Part shown: piece after piece, positions 17,943-26,531 of the stretch
Layout of the letters: each line of letters begins with the position of its first letter
Numbering within the stretch: position 1 is the first letter of the stretch
NCBI RefSeq assembly: GCF_008634025.1
Contig: NZ_PDCM01000001.1
Coordinates: 800,501 to 864,500 of the forward strand
From: Streptomyces albofaciens JCM 4342
Lineage (GTDB): Bacteria > Actinomycetota > Actinomycetes > Streptomycetales > Streptomycetaceae
DNA: 64,000 bases
Direction of reading: 5' to 3'
The notes under the pieces: generated by a model
Database searches by the model: none
Seen by the model: only the letters and a program-made list of their open reading frames with translations
What the model was told of the DNA's origin: nothing
Made by a program: the position numbers and the translations under genes

Positions 17943-17998
17943 ATTTGAAGGCGCGGGCAGTGCCGTCCCGGGCTCGTCCTGGCTCGCCCTTCCAGGGC

Positions 17999-18907
17999 TC
18001 ACCGCCCCCGGTACGTGGGCCGGCGGCGCTCCACGAAGGCCGTGACCCCCTCCCGCGCGTCCGCCGTCGTCATGTTGATCTCCTGGGCCGCCGCCTCGGC
18101 CGCGAACGCCGTGCCCCGGTCCGCCTCCAGCGAGGCGTTGACCAGATGTTTCGTGAGGGCGAGGGCCCGGGTCGGGCCGGCGGCGAGCCGTTCCGCCCAG
18201 TCCCGCGCGGCCTTCTCCAGGCCCGCGTCCGGCACGACCCGGTTGACCAGCCCCATCCGCTCGGCGTCGGCCGCCGTGACGGCGTCGCCGAAGAACAGCA
18301 GTTCCTTCGCGCGCTGCGGTCCGACGAGCCGGGGCAGCAGGTACGCGCCGCCGCCGTCCGGTACGAGGCCGCGCCGCGCGAACACCTCGATGAACGTCGC
18401 GGACTCGGCCGCCACCACCAGGTCGCAGGCGAAGGCGAGGTGGGCGCCGAGACCGGCGGCGGTGCCGTTGACGGCGGCGAGGACCGGTTTCTCGCAGTCC
18501 AGCACGGCGGATACGAGGCGCTGGGCGCCGCGCCGGATCAGACGGGCCACGTCGCCCGCGACGCGCTCGGTCGGCTGTGCGGCGGCGGAGCCGGAGACAT
18601 CGGCCGCCGCCCCGCCGCGCAGGTCGGCGCCCGCGCAGAATCCCTTGCCGGTGGCGGTGATGACGACGGCTCGCACGGCCGGGTCGGCGGACGCGTCGGA
18701 AAGTCTTGTGATGATGCGTTCGCGCTGGTCAGGGGTGATGGCGTTGAGGGCGGCGGGGCGGTTGAGGGTGATCCACAGCACGCCGTTGTCAGTGGTGTGG
18801 AGTATCAAGGAATCAGCGGCGCCGGGCCGGTCGGATGCGGTCCGGTCCGATGCCGTTCGGTCGGATGCGAGCCGGTCGGGTTCGGGGGAAACGGGGGCGG
18901 GTGACAT
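17999..18907 (-). CDS. Enoyl-CoA hydratase/isomerase (crotonase family)
   Basis: The 302-residue protein has a 35-residue low-complexity head (DRTASDRTASDR) before the crotonase fold. The oxyanion-hole segments are FCAGADLRGG and NGTAAGLGAHLAFACDLVVA, followed by FARRGLVPDGGGAYLL. The hydratase reaction adds water to a 2-enoyl-CoA, so it would act after an acyl-CoA dehydrogenase. The ATG at 18907 is the first after a 27-bp repeat array; no strong ribosome site is visible. It lies downstream of the CoA ligase gene in the same direction and is probably co-transcribed with it. Confidence 0.83.
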   Translation of the reverse strand: MSPAPVSPEPDRLASDRTASDRTASDRPGAADSLILHTTDNGVLWITLNRPAALNAITPDQRERIITRLSDASADPAVRAVVITATGKGFCAGADLRGGAAADVSGSAAAQPTERVAGDVARLIRRGAQRLVSAVLDCEKPVLAAVNGTAAGLGAHLAFACDLVVAAESATFIEVFARRGLVPDGGGAYLLPRLVGPQRAKELLFFGDAVTAADAERMGLVNRVVPDAGLEKAARDWAERLAAGPTRALALTKHLVNASLEADRGTAFAAEAAAQEINMTTADAREGVTAFVERRRPTYRGR

Positions 18908-18939
18908 GACGAAGCGGCTCCAGGCGGTGGTGGGGGCGG

Positions 18940-19075
18940 TCGTGCGGAAGGCGCGGGCCCAAACGTCCGTACGGAAGGCGCGGGCCCAACCGTCCGTACG
19001 GAAGGCGCGGGCCCGAGCGTCCGTATGGAAGGCGCGGGCGCGCCCGTCCGTACGGGAGGTGCCGGCCCGCCCGTC
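18940..19075. repeat. 27-bp tandem repeat array, five copies
   Basis: Units built on cgtccgtacggaaggcgcgg recur with an exact 27-bp period (conserved core at 18946, 18973, 19000, 19027, 19054). The array fills the space between the stop of the CoA ligase and the start of the crotonase. It stays open in the crotonase frame as nine-residue units like ARAFRTDGW, but is not conserved protein. Confidence 0.8.
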
Positions 19076-21344
19076 AGTGGCAGACGGCCAGCGCGTCGAG
19101 CGCGACCGCGCCCTGCCCGCGCGGCAGCACCATGAGCGGATTGATGTCCAACTCGGCCAGCTCGCCGCTAAGTTCCAGCGCCATGCGCTGCACCCGCAGC
19201 ACGACTTCGACCAGCGCGTCCACGTCCGCGGGCGGCGCGCCGCGCACCCCGTCCAGCAGCGCGCGGCCCCGCAGCTCGCCGAGCATCGCGCGGGCCCGGT
19301 CCTCGCCGAAGGGCGGCACACCGACGGCGGTGTCCCGCAGCACCTCGACCAGCACCCCGCCCAGCCCGACGGTCACGGTCGGCCCGAAGAGCGCGTCCGG
19401 CGTGACGCCCACGACCATCTCCACACCCCGCTCGACCATCTGGCAGACGAGCACGCCGTCCAGTTCGATGCCCTCGTGGCGGGCGGTGTCGGTCAGCTCC
19501 CGGTAGGTGTCCCTGACCTGACTGGCGGAGGTCAGCCCGGTGCGCACGAGCCCGAGTTCCGTCTTGTGGGCCAGGTGCGGCGCGGACGCCTTCAGGACGA
19601 CGGGGTAGCCGACCAGGCCCGCCGCGCGCACGGCCGCCGCCGCGCTGGTCACCAACTGCTCGCGCGGCACCCTGATCCCGTACGCGCGCAGCAGTTGCTT
19701 CGCCGCGTGCTCGCTGAGCTGCTGTCCCGGGCGCATCAGGTCCTGTGCCTTGCGCGCGGCGGGGGACGGGGTGCGCGGGGCGCCGTCGAAGGGGGAGCGG
19801 TAGGCGGCCGTGAAGCGGTGGTGTTCGAGGTGGGCGCGTACGGCCGTGACGCAGTTGGCGAACGTACGGAAGGTCGCCACCCGCCGCGACCCCAGCAGGG
19901 TGCGCCGATAGGCGTCCTCGGTGCCGACCGGCGAGCCCCAGACGACGCACACCAGCTTGTCCGTGGCCTCCGCCGCGTCCACGAGGTCCTGCGCCAGCTT
20001 GTCGCTCAGTGGCGGGAACGGGCCGGTGATCGGGCAGATCAGGACGCCGATCGACGGGTCCGCCAGGATCGCGTCTACGATCTTCCGGCCGCGCCGGTCG
20101 CCCACCGGGTGCCCGCCGCTGTCCACCGGGTTGGCGACGCTGAGGTAGTCCGGGATCCACTGGTGCAGCTCGTCCTGCTTCGCGCGGCCGAGCGTGGGCA
20201 GCCGCAGCCCGGCGGCCGTCGCCAGATCCGCGAAGTGGGCGCCGGTGCCCCCGGATATCGAATAGACGGCGACGCCGTCGGCGGTGGGCGTACGGGCGCG
20301 GGCGAGCAGGGCCGCGGTGTCCTGCAACTCGTCCAGCCCGTCCACCCGGATCACACCGAACTGCCGCATGGCCGCGTCCACCACCGCGTCGGCGCCGGTG
20401 AGCTTGCCGGTGTGCGAGGCGGCGGTCCGCGCCCCGGCCTCGGTGCGGCCGACCTTGACGGCGACCACCGGGACCTTGTTGCGGGCCGCGCGGTCGGCGG
20501 CGAGCAGGAAGCCGCGGCCGTCCTTGAAGCCTTCGACGTAGGCGGCGATGGCCCCGACCTCGGGACGGGAGGCGAAGTAGGAGAGGAAGTCGGCGGTCTC
20601 CAGATCGGCCTCGTTGCCGGTCGGTGCCCAGTGGGAAAGGCGGATGCCCAGCTCCTGGAGGGAGAAGACGGGACGGCCCTGGTGGCCTGACTGGGTGATC
20701 AGGGCGATGGCGGGACCGTCCAGGTCCTCGCGGAACGACTCGAAGGCGTTGAGGTTGGTGTTCGGGCCGAGCAGCCGGATGCCGGTACGGGCCACGGCCT
20801 CGGCGAGCCGGTCCTGGGCGGCCGCGCCGGCCGCCCCGGTCTCGGCGAAGCCGGAGGCGAAGGCCACCGCGAACCTGACCTTGGCCTCGGCCAGTTCCTC
20901 GATGACCGGCACCGGGTCCGCGACCAGCAGCACGGCGAGATCGACCTGTTCCGGCAGGTCGGAGACGGAGGTGTGACAGGGCAGGCCGAAGACGCGGTCC
21001 CGGCCCGGGTTGACCGGGTGGAGGCGGGCACCGACCCGCCCGGCCCACGCGATCAGCTGCCGGGTGATCTCGGCGTTGGGGCGGCCCTCGCTGTCGGAGG
21101 CGCCGACGACCGCCACCGCCCCGGGCCGGAAGAACCGGTCCAGGTCGGGCACGGGGGCGTACAGCGGGCGCCCGCTGACGTCCAGGTCGGGCTCCCTGCC
21201 GTCGGCGTGCGCGCCGTCGGCGGACGGGCGGCCGGTGTGCGGTACGGCCGTACCGTGCACGGTGTGCGGCGGTGTCGCCCCGCACGCCACCACGCGGGCC
21301 GGGCTGGAGTGAGTGGTGAGGCTGCCGTAGGTCGATCCAAGCAT
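19074..21344 (-). CDS. NDP-forming acyl-CoA ligase (acetate-CoA ligase family)
   Basis: The 756-residue single-chain enzyme has a CoA-binding Rossmann domain (about 66-160, VAVVGASDSEGRPN), a succinyl-CoA-ligase-like flavodoxin domain with SGHQGRP and ASHTGKLTGAD phosphohistidine-region motifs, and a C-terminal ATP-grasp domain (about 530-750, VVLKASAPHLAHKTELGLV). It activates a carboxylic acid to its CoA ester using ATP and releasing ADP and phosphate. A 60-residue Gly/Pro/His-rich head precedes the first domain. Two operators lie 39-78 bp upstream of the start. The crotonase follows downstream. Confidence 0.85.
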   Translation of the reverse strand: MLGSTYGSLTTHSSPARVVACGATPPHTVHGTAVPHTGRPSADGAHADGREPDLDVSGRPLYAPVPDLDRFFRPGAVAVVGASDSEGRPNAEITRQLIAWAGRVGARLHPVNPGRDRVFGLPCHTSVSDLPEQVDLAVLLVADPVPVIEELAEAKVRFAVAFASGFAETGAAGAAAQDRLAEAVARTGIRLLGPNTNLNAFESFREDLDGPAIALITQSGHQGRPVFSLQELGIRLSHWAPTGNEADLETADFLSYFASRPEVGAIAAYVEGFKDGRGFLLAADRAARNKVPVVAVKVGRTEAGARTAASHTGKLTGADAVVDAAMRQFGVIRVDGLDELQDTAALLARARTPTADGVAVYSISGGTGAHFADLATAAGLRLPTLGRAKQDELHQWIPDYLSVANPVDSGGHPVGDRRGRKIVDAILADPSIGVLICPITGPFPPLSDKLAQDLVDAAEATDKLVCVVWGSPVGTEDAYRRTLLGSRRVATFRTFANCVTAVRAHLEHHRFTAAYRSPFDGAPRTPSPAARKAQDLMRPGQQLSEHAAKQLLRAYGIRVPREQLVTSAAAAVRAAGLVGYPVVLKASAPHLAHKTELGLVRTGLTSASQVRDTYRELTDTARHEGIELDGVLVCQMVERGVEMVVGVTPDALFGPTVTVGLGGVLVEVLRDTAVGVPPFGEDRARAMLGELRGRALLDGVRGAPPADVDALVEVVLRVQRMALELSGELAELDINPLMVLPRGQGAVALDALAVCH

Positions 21345-21382
21345 CGCTGACGCCCGCTCCCGTGTGACGAGTGCCGATTCGA

Positions 21383-21397
21383 CTGACGTTCAGTCAG
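21383..21397. promoter_or_regulatory. Regulon operator site 4 (CTGACGTTCAGTCAG)
   Basis: The outer halves CTGACG and GTCAG fit the consensus, and the centre is CTGAC-GTTCA-GTCAG. It is the first of two operators upstream of the CoA ligase; the centres lie 25 bp apart. Confidence 0.72.
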
Positions 21398-21407
21398 GTT
21401 AGGTCAA

Positions 21408-21422
21408 CTGACGCCCCGTCAG
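21408..21422. promoter_or_regulatory. Regulon operator site 5 (CTGACGCCCCGTCAG)
   Basis: This matches at 13 of 14 positions. It overlaps the stop codon of the flavoprotein monooxygenase gene (21419), so the ligase promoter lies at the 3' end of its upstream neighbour. Confidence 0.75.
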
Positions 21423-22738
21423 GAATAGGCCGTACCGTCCTCGCCGCCGTGGGCGCCCGCCGCGGCGACGGCGCGGGCGATGCGCCGGGCGTCCAGGGCG
21501 AGTTCGCGGAACATGCCGCTGATCGGGTTCGTGTAGCCCGTGAAGTGCAGGCCGGGGGCGGACGGCAGGGTGCGGGCGCCGTGGACGCGTGGGCGGCCGC
21601 GCTCGTCGAGTAGGCCGAGGTGGCCGACCAGGTCGTCCAGGCCGCGCCGGTAGCCCGTGGCCGCGATGACGACCTCGGGTTCGATCGCGTCGCCGTCCGC
21701 GAGCCGTACGGTGCCGCCGTCGAAGGCCACGACCGCCGCCACCGGCCGTACCACCCCGCTCCGTACGGCGTCGATCAGCCCCACGTCCTGCACGGGGATC
21801 GCCCCCTCCAGCACCCGGCTGTAGAGCCCGGTGTCGGGCACCGGCAGGCCGTGCGCCGACAGGTCCGGTACGGACAGGCGGCGCATCACGCGGGCCGCCC
21901 GGTCCACCGCGCGCGGCGGCAGGCGGCGCACGAGGATGCCCGTCGCCTGGGCGGGCCACCCCGCCGTCGAGCGGCGCACGATGTGCGGTGGCGTGCGGAC
22001 CGCCAGCCGCACCCGCGCCGCGCCGCCCTCCGCCAGGTCGACCGCGATCTCGGCCCCGGTGTTGCCGGTGCCGATCACCAGCACGTCCTTCCCCGCGTAC
22101 GGGCGCGCGTCGCGGTAGTCGCCCGCGTGCAGCAGCTGGCCCGGGTAGCCGTCGCGGCCCGGCCAGTCGGGCAGATGCGGGGTGTGGTTGTAGCCGGTGG
22201 CGATCACGACCGTACGGGCGGCCGGCTCGCGCCCGCCGTTCGCGTGCAGGATCCAGCCACCGCCCGCCGCGCGGTCCACGCGCCGCACCTCGACGCCCGT
22301 GGCGACCTCCAGGCGGTGGTGTTCCGCGTACTGCTCCAGGTAGCGCACCACGTCGTCCCGGGCGACCCACCGCCCGTACCGGCGCGGAATCGGCAGGCCC
22401 GGCAGGCCGGAGAGGCGGCGCGTGGTGTGCAGTCGCAGACGGTCGTAGTGCCCGCGCCAGGAGGCGCCCACCGCGTCCGCCTTTTCGAGGACGACGGCGC
22501 GGATGCCGTGGGCGCCCAGCGCGGCGGCGGTGGCGAGCCCGCCCGGTCCGCCCCCGACGACGTACACGGGCGAAGCGGCGGCGGCCGGCGTGCTGGAGGC
22601 GGCAGAGCTGGGCGCGGGGGAACTGGAGGCGGAAGAACGGGGCGCAGGGGAGCTGGATGCAGAAGAGCTGGAGACGGAAGAGCTGGATGCGGAAGAGCTG
22701 GATGCGGAAGAGCTGGCGTGCGCTGCGGCGTCCGGCAT
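21419..22738 (-). CDS. FAD/NAD(P)-dependent monooxygenase (flavin-containing / Baeyer-Villiger-like)
   Basis: About 439 residues with two dinucleotide folds: the FAD site YVVGGGPGGLATAAAL (near residue 57) and the NADPH site VLVIGTGNTGAEIAV (near 215). Between them are ATGYNHTPHLPDWPG and HAGDYRDARPY. It fits the group of single-component flavoprotein monooxygenases that includes YUCCA-type and Baeyer-Villiger enzymes. The N-terminal 50 residues are an Ala/Ser repeat encoded by a 15-bp DNA repeat. The ATG at 22738 is chosen because the sequence upstream of it is not protein-like, but no good ribosome site is seen. The operator at 22832-22846 lies upstream. Confidence 0.78.
   Translation of the reverse strand: MPDAAAHASSSASSSSASSSSVSSSSASSSPAPRSSASSSPAPSSAASSTPAAAASPVYVVGGGPGGLATAAALGAHGIRAVVLEKADAVGASWRGHYDRLRLHTTRRLSGLPGLPIPRRYGRWVARDDVVRYLEQYAEHHRLEVATGVEVRRVDRAAGGGWILHANGGREPAARTVVIATGYNHTPHLPDWPGRDGYPGQLLHAGDYRDARPYAGKDVLVIGTGNTGAEIAVDLAEGGAARVRLAVRTPPHIVRRSTAGWPAQATGILVRRLPPRAVDRAARVMRRLSVPDLSAHGLPVPDTGLYSRVLEGAIPVQDVGLIDAVRSGVVRPVAAVVAFDGGTVRLADGDAIEPEVVIAATGYRRGLDDLVGHLGLLDERGRPRVHGARTLPSAPGLHFTGYTNPISGMFRELALDARRIARAVAAAGAHGGEDGTAYS
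22585..22725 (-). repeat. 15-bp repeats encoding an Ala/Ser-rich N-terminal tail
   Basis: Imperfect 15-bp units such as gaagagctggatgcg repeat through the 5' end of the monooxygenase gene and encode runs like SASSSSASSSS. The tail precedes the FAD fold and is probably disordered. Confidence 0.7.
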
Positions 22739-22831
22739 GCCGGTGAGGGTAACCGCGGAGCGCCCGGGTGTCGCTGTACGCGGCCGGGTCCGGACCCGCC
22801 CCCTTGCGCTTCCCGGCCAACATTTGCTGGG

Positions 22832-22846
22832 CTGACGGTCAGTCAG
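22832..22846. promoter_or_regulatory. Regulon operator site 6 (CTGACGGTCAGTCAG)
   Basis: This matches at 13 of 14 positions. It lies in the divergent spacer between the monooxygenase (leftward) and the DUF35 protein (rightward), so it can serve both. Confidence 0.78.
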
Positions 22847-22871
22847 GTAACGCGTACCGCAGTCAGGATGG

Positions 22872-23432
22872 ATGCTTGCCGTGCAGCCGAAGACCACCGC
22901 CAGGTTCGACCTGCCCGAGACCGACGCCTTCAGCCGTGCCTACTGGGAGGCGGCGGCCGAAGGGCGCCTGCTGCTGCGCCGGTGCCGTGCCGACGGCTGC
23001 GGGGTGGCGCATCACTACCCGCGCGAGTTCTGCCCGCGTTGCTGGAGCGAAGACGTGACGTGGGAGGAGGCGAGCGGCCGGGCCACGCTCTACACCTGGT
23101 CGGTCGTGCACCGGAACGACCTGCCGCCGTTCGGCGAGCGCGTCCCGTACGTGGCCGCGGTCGTGGACCTGGCCGAAGGCCCCCGGATGATGACGGAGGT
23201 CGTCGGCTGCCCGGAGGGTGAGCTGCGCATAGGGATGGACCTCCGGGTGTGTTTCCGTACGGACGGAGAGACGGGGACGCGCACCGACGGGGCGCCGGAA
23301 GCGGGCGCACCGGCCCTCGCCGTCCCCGTCTTCCGGCCCGGTCCGACCTACTTGGACTCGACCCGGCCCAGCGGCTCGGACCCGGCCGCCAGCGCCTCGC
23401 ACGCCGCCTCCCACGACGGGTCCCCGGGGTAG
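22872..23432 (+). CDS. DUF35 zinc-ribbon/OB-fold acyl-CoA-associated protein
   Basis: The 186-residue protein has a rubredoxin-like zinc ribbon (Cys residues in LLLRRCRADGCG and EFCPRCW, about 33-56), then an OB fold (LYTWSVVHRNDLPPFGERVPYV...). DUF35 proteins of the ChsH2 type bind thiolase-like aldolases and acyl-CoA. No thiolase is adjacent, and the nearest in the regulon is at 35872-37068. The last 25 or so residues are low complexity and overlap the 3' end of the convergent hydrolase gene by 85 bp, so they are probably dispensable. The start may instead be the GTG at 22881. Confidence 0.78.
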   Translation: MLAVQPKTTARFDLPETDAFSRAYWEAAAEGRLLLRRCRADGCGVAHHYPREFCPRCWSEDVTWEEASGRATLYTWSVVHRNDLPPFGERVPYVAAVVDLAEGPRMMTEVVGCPEGELRIGMDLRVCFRTDGETGTRTDGAPEAGAPALAVPVFRPGPTYLDSTRPSGSDPAASASHAASHDGSPG

Positions 23433-24328
23433 AGCTGGGACCGCAGGTACGCCCAGGTCAGCCGCTGGACGGCGGCCACCCGCCCGGGGTTCTCGTCGGT
23501 GGTCTCGGCGACGTCGTACCCGGAGATCCCGCCGAGGCCGTGCTCCGCGCCGAAGAGGGTGAGCAGGGACTTCGGGCCCGGGGCGAGGACGTACGGGTCG
23601 GCGTGCCAGTCCGGGCCGTTGACCGTGAGGTGCGCGGAGTCGTCCTGGTCGCCCGCGACCACGAGAGTGGGCGCGGCCATCTTGGAGAAGTCCGTGGTCG
23701 TGAAGAAGGGCCAGTTCTCGGCCACGGAGGGGGTGAGGGCGTCGCCGCCCCGGCCGGGCCCGGCGAGCAGGACGCCCGCCTTGATCCGGGGTTCGGTCAG
23801 GTCCGCTTCCGTACCGTCGTCCGGATCGGTGAGCCGCGCGCCCAGCAGCAGGCTCGCGGTGTGCCCGCCCATCGAGTGCCCGGCCACGGCGACCCGGCTC
23901 CGGTCCAGGCGTCCGGCCAGTTGCGGTACGGCGGCCTCGACCGCGTCGAGCTGGTCGAGTATGCGCGTCATGTCCTCGGCCCGCGACCGCCAGTACATCG
24001 GCGCCCCGGGTGTGTCGGCGGGCAGGGTCAGGGTGCGGGAGCTGAGGTGGGTGGGCTGGATGACGGCGAAGCCGTGGGCCGCCCAGAAGTTGGCGAGGGG
24101 CGCGTAGCCGTTCAGGGAGGAGAGGTGGTTCGAGTAGCCCTGCCCGTGTGAGAGGAGGAGGACCGGCAGGCTGTCCCCGGTCGCGGGGGCCATGGGCGCG
24201 GAGACCCGTATCTGGAGATCCACGGGCCGCCCGGGAGCGGGCAGCACCACCGGGCCGACCGAGAGGACCGGGGTGGGGGCCGAGGTGGGGACAGGGGCAG
24301 AGGCGGAAGCGGAGGTCGGTTCGCTCAT
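23348..24328 (-). CDS. Alpha/beta hydrolase (chlorophyllase/PAF-acetylhydrolase-like)
   Basis: The 326-residue protein has the nucleophile elbow GHSMGG near residue 149, an oxyanion region LLSHGQGYSNH near 57, and a C-terminal Asp/His pair (GDQDDSAHL; GAEHGLGG). The N-terminal 40 residues are Ser/Ala/Pro-rich without a clear signal peptide, so it is probably cytoplasmic. It is an esterase of unknown substrate. Two perfect CGGAAC-nnn-GTTCCG palindromes (24362-24376, 24392-24408) lie upstream of the start, pointing to control by a TetR- or MarR-type repressor that is not encoded nearby. Confidence 0.8.
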   Translation of the reverse strand: MSEPTSASASAPVPTSAPTPVLSVGPVVLPAPGRPVDLQIRVSAPMAPATGDSLPVLLLSHGQGYSNHLSSLNGYAPLANFWAAHGFAVIQPTHLSSRTLTLPADTPGAPMYWRSRAEDMTRILDQLDAVEAAVPQLAGRLDRSRVAVAGHSMGGHTASLLLGARLTDPDDGTEADLTEPRIKAGVLLAGPGRGGDALTPSVAENWPFFTTTDFSKMAAPTLVVAGDQDDSAHLTVNGPDWHADPYVLAPGPKSLLTLFGAEHGLGGISGYDVAETTDENPGRVAAVQRLTWAYLRSQLYPGDPSWEAACEALAAGSEPLGRVESK

Positions 24329-24361
24329 GGTGCGCGGTTCCCTTCATGGCCGTACGCAAAA

Positions 24362-24376
24362 CGGAACGTAGTTCCG
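24362..24376. promoter_or_regulatory. Palindromic operator CGGAAC-gta-GTTCCG
   Basis: Perfect 6-bp arms with a 3-bp centre lie 34 bp upstream of the hydrolase start codon. It is one of a pair, with centres about 31 bp apart, which is three helical turns. Confidence 0.7.
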
Positions 24377-24391
24377 GATGCAGGGGACGAT

Positions 24392-24408
24392 ACGGAACGG
24401 TGTTCCGT
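24392..24408. promoter_or_regulatory. Palindromic operator ACGGAAC-ggt-GTTCCGT
   Basis: Perfect 7-bp arms; this is the second of the pair. It is unrelated to the CTGACGG motif of the catabolic regulon. Confidence 0.7.
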
Positions 24409-24462
24409 TTCGTCAATGAGTGCCCCGAAGAATTCGCTGGCCCGCCGCACCCGCCGCGCGCC

Positions 24463-24963
24463 ATGCTGGCCCGCGTGCTGATCCGAGAAGCGACCGACGC
24501 CGACTGGCCCGCCATCTGGCCGTTCTTCCGCGCCATCGTGGCGGCGGGCGAGACGTACACCTATCCCCGTGACATGGACGAGCCGACGAGCCGGGAGATG
24601 TGGATGCTCGCCCCGCCGTCCCGCACGGTCGTGGCCGTGGACGACGACGGTACGGTCCTGGGCACGGCCAAGATGAACGCCAACCACATGGGCGCCGCCA
24701 GCCACATCGCGGGCGCCTCCTTCATGGTCGACCCGGCGCACGGCGGCCGCGGCGTGGGCCGCGCGCTCGGCGAGTACGTCGTGGACTGGGCCCGTACGGC
24801 CGGCTTCCGCGCCATGCAGTTCAACGCGGTCGTCGAGACCAACACGCGCGCCGTCGCCCTCTGGCGGTCCCTCGGCTTCGAGATCATGACGACGCTCCCC
24901 GAGGGCTTCCTGCACCCCACCAAGGGGTACGTCGGGCTGCACATCATGTACCGGCGGTTTTGA
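24463..24963 (+). CDS. GNAT-family N-acetyltransferase
   Basis: A 166-residue acetyltransferase. Residues 5-20 (LIREATDADWPAIWPFF) open the fold. The acetyl-CoA loop is PAHGGRGVGRALGEYV near 93-106, and NTRAVALWRSLGFE is the typical C-terminal motif. The sequence style resembles phosphinothricin/methionine-sulfoximine-type acetyltransferases, but the substrate is unknown. ATG at 24463 or GTG at 24475 are both possible starts; neither has a strong ribosome site. Confidence 0.82.
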   Translation: MLARVLIREATDADWPAIWPFFRAIVAAGETYTYPRDMDEPTSREMWMLAPPSRTVVAVDDDGTVLGTAKMNANHMGAASHIAGASFMVDPAHGGRGVGRALGEYVVDWARTAGFRAMQFNAVVETNTRAVALWRSLGFEIMTTLPEGFLHPTKGYVGLHIMYRRF

Positions 24964-25032
24964 GCCGAGCCCGACAGAAGCGGTGCGGAAAATGTGGGGC
25001 GCCCGGGGGCGGTGCCGCCGCACGATGAGGGC

Positions 25033-25869
25033 ATGGATGACACGACCTTGGTATCCCGCTTCCTCCGCGACGGCTTCGTGAAGCTGGAGGGCGCCGTCGC
25101 GCCGCGCGTGGCCGCCGACTGCGCGCGGCTGCTGTGGCGGGAGACGGGCTGCGACCCGGACGATCCGGCGACGTGGACGCAGCCCGTGCACTGGGTGCCG
25201 GGCATGGCGCAAGGACCGTTCGCCGCCGCACCCAACTCCCCGTCCCTGCACCGCGCGTTCGACCTGCTCGTCGGCGCGGGACGCTGGGAACCGCGCTACT
25301 CGCTGGGCACGTTCCCGCTGCGCTTTCCGCACGAGGAGGAGCCGGACGACGCGGGCTGGCACATCGAGGGCAGCTATCTGCCGGAGGGCGAGAGCTGGCC
25401 CTTCACCAATCTGCGCTCCCGGGGCCGGGCGCTGCTGATGCTGTTCCTGTTCAGCGAGGTCGGCGAGCGGGACGCCCCGACCCGTATCCGGGTCGGCTCG
25501 CACCTCGACGTGCCGAAGGTGCTGGAGCCGTACGGGGAGGACGGGGCGAGCGGGCTGGACCTCGCGCCTGATCTGGTGGCGGCGTCCGACCACCGGCCCC
25601 TCGCCCTCGCCACCGGGTCCCCGGGCGACGTCTTCCTGTGCCACCCGTTCCTGGTGCACGCGGCGCAGCCGCACCACGGGACACGGCCGCGCTTCATGGC
25701 CCAGCCGCCGCTGATGCCGGCCGCGCCGTACGAGCTGGAACGGGCCGACGGCGCGTACTCCCCGGTGGAGATCGCGATCCGCCGCGGCCTGGGGCGGGAC
25801 GTGCCCGCCGGCGCTACGGCCAGAGAAGCTCGCGTGTCCAGCCGCCGCCCTGATCCTTCCGGTAGCTGA
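25033..25869 (+). CDS. Phytanoyl-CoA dioxygenase family 2-oxoglutarate/Fe(II) oxygenase
   Basis: The 278-residue protein begins FLRDGFVKLEGAVAP, typical of the PhyH family. The iron site looks like H-x-E in GWHIEGSY (about 111-117), where the commoner motif is H-x-D, with the distal His in CHPFLVHAAQPHHGTRPR near 201-218 and the 2-oxoglutarate Arg following it. It hydroxylates an unknown substrate. Its 3' end overlaps the convergent PdxH-like gene by 56 bp, so the last residues are likely non-essential. It does not carry the regulon operator. Confidence 0.78.
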   Translation: MDDTTLVSRFLRDGFVKLEGAVAPRVAADCARLLWRETGCDPDDPATWTQPVHWVPGMAQGPFAAAPNSPSLHRAFDLLVGAGRWEPRYSLGTFPLRFPHEEEPDDAGWHIEGSYLPEGESWPFTNLRSRGRALLMLFLFSEVGERDAPTRIRVGSHLDVPKVLEPYGEDGASGLDLAPDLVAASDHRPLALATGSPGDVFLCHPFLVHAAQPHHGTRPRFMAQPPLMPAAPYELERADGAYSPVEIAIRRGLGRDVPAGATAREARVSSRRPDPSGS

Positions 25870-26521
25870 TCCGTACGTGCCGTCGCCGCTCGTCGCCCTG
25901 GAAGAACTCGACCTCGTCGGGGTCCAGCACGTACAGCGTCCAGCTGGGCACCGGCGCGTCCGGCTCCCGCCGCGCGCGCTCCCACGCCGCTTCCGAGGCG
26001 CGTTCCAGCTCCGCGTACGTGGTGAGCACCTCGCTCTGATGGCCCACGAGGGCGGCGGCCAGGGCGCCCGTCGAGCGGCGGTGGAGGTCGGCCGCGCTCT
26101 CCTCCAGGCCCGCCTCGCCGACCCGCCCCCGGACGCGTACCTGGCGGCCGACCGCCGGCCAGTAGAAGCCGAGGGCGGCGCGCGGGCGGGCGGCGAGTTC
26201 GCGGCCCTTGCGGCTGTCGCGGTGGGTGGCGAAGTGCCAGCCGCGCGCGTCGGCGTCGTGGAGCATCACGGTACGTACGTTGGGATCACCGGACGCGTCC
26301 GCCGTCGCGAGCGTCATGGTGTGCGGCTCGGGTGCGCCCGCCTCCGCCGCCTCCCGCAGCCACTGCCGGAACAGGGGCAGCGGGTGCGCCGGGGCGTGCG
26401 CGGGGTCCGGGTCGATGGCGGGCAGCCCACAGTCCCAGACGCGCAGCGTGCGCAGGAGCGCGCGGAAGCGGTCGTCGGCGCCGGGGTCCGAAGGTTGGCT
26501 TTCAGCCGGGTGGTCCACCAT
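25814..26521 (-). CDS. Pyridoxamine 5'-phosphate oxidase-like FMN protein (PdxH family)
   Basis: About 235 residues with PdxH-like features: FRQWLREAAEAGAPEPHTMTLATAD, NVRTVMLHDADARGWHFATHRDSRKGRELAARPRAALGFYWP (FMN-binding strand region), RQVRVRGRV, and the C-terminal dimer segment (EVEFFQGDERRRHVRISYR) with the Arg-rich PLP-site end. It could be a true PdxH or a relative. The ATG at 26521 follows the in-frame ATG at 26542; the shorter form fits the family. It is convergent with the dioxygenase. Confidence 0.78.
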   Translation of the reverse strand: MVDHPAESQPSDPGADDRFRALLRTLRVWDCGLPAIDPDPAHAPAHPLPLFRQWLREAAEAGAPEPHTMTLATADASGDPNVRTVMLHDADARGWHFATHRDSRKGRELAARPRAALGFYWPAVGRQVRVRGRVGEAGLEESAADLHRRSTGALAAALVGHQSEVLTTYAELERASEAAWERARREPDAPVPSWTLYVLDPDEVEFFQGDERRRHVRISYRKDQGGGWTRELLWP

Positions 26522-26531
26522 GCCCGGCAGC

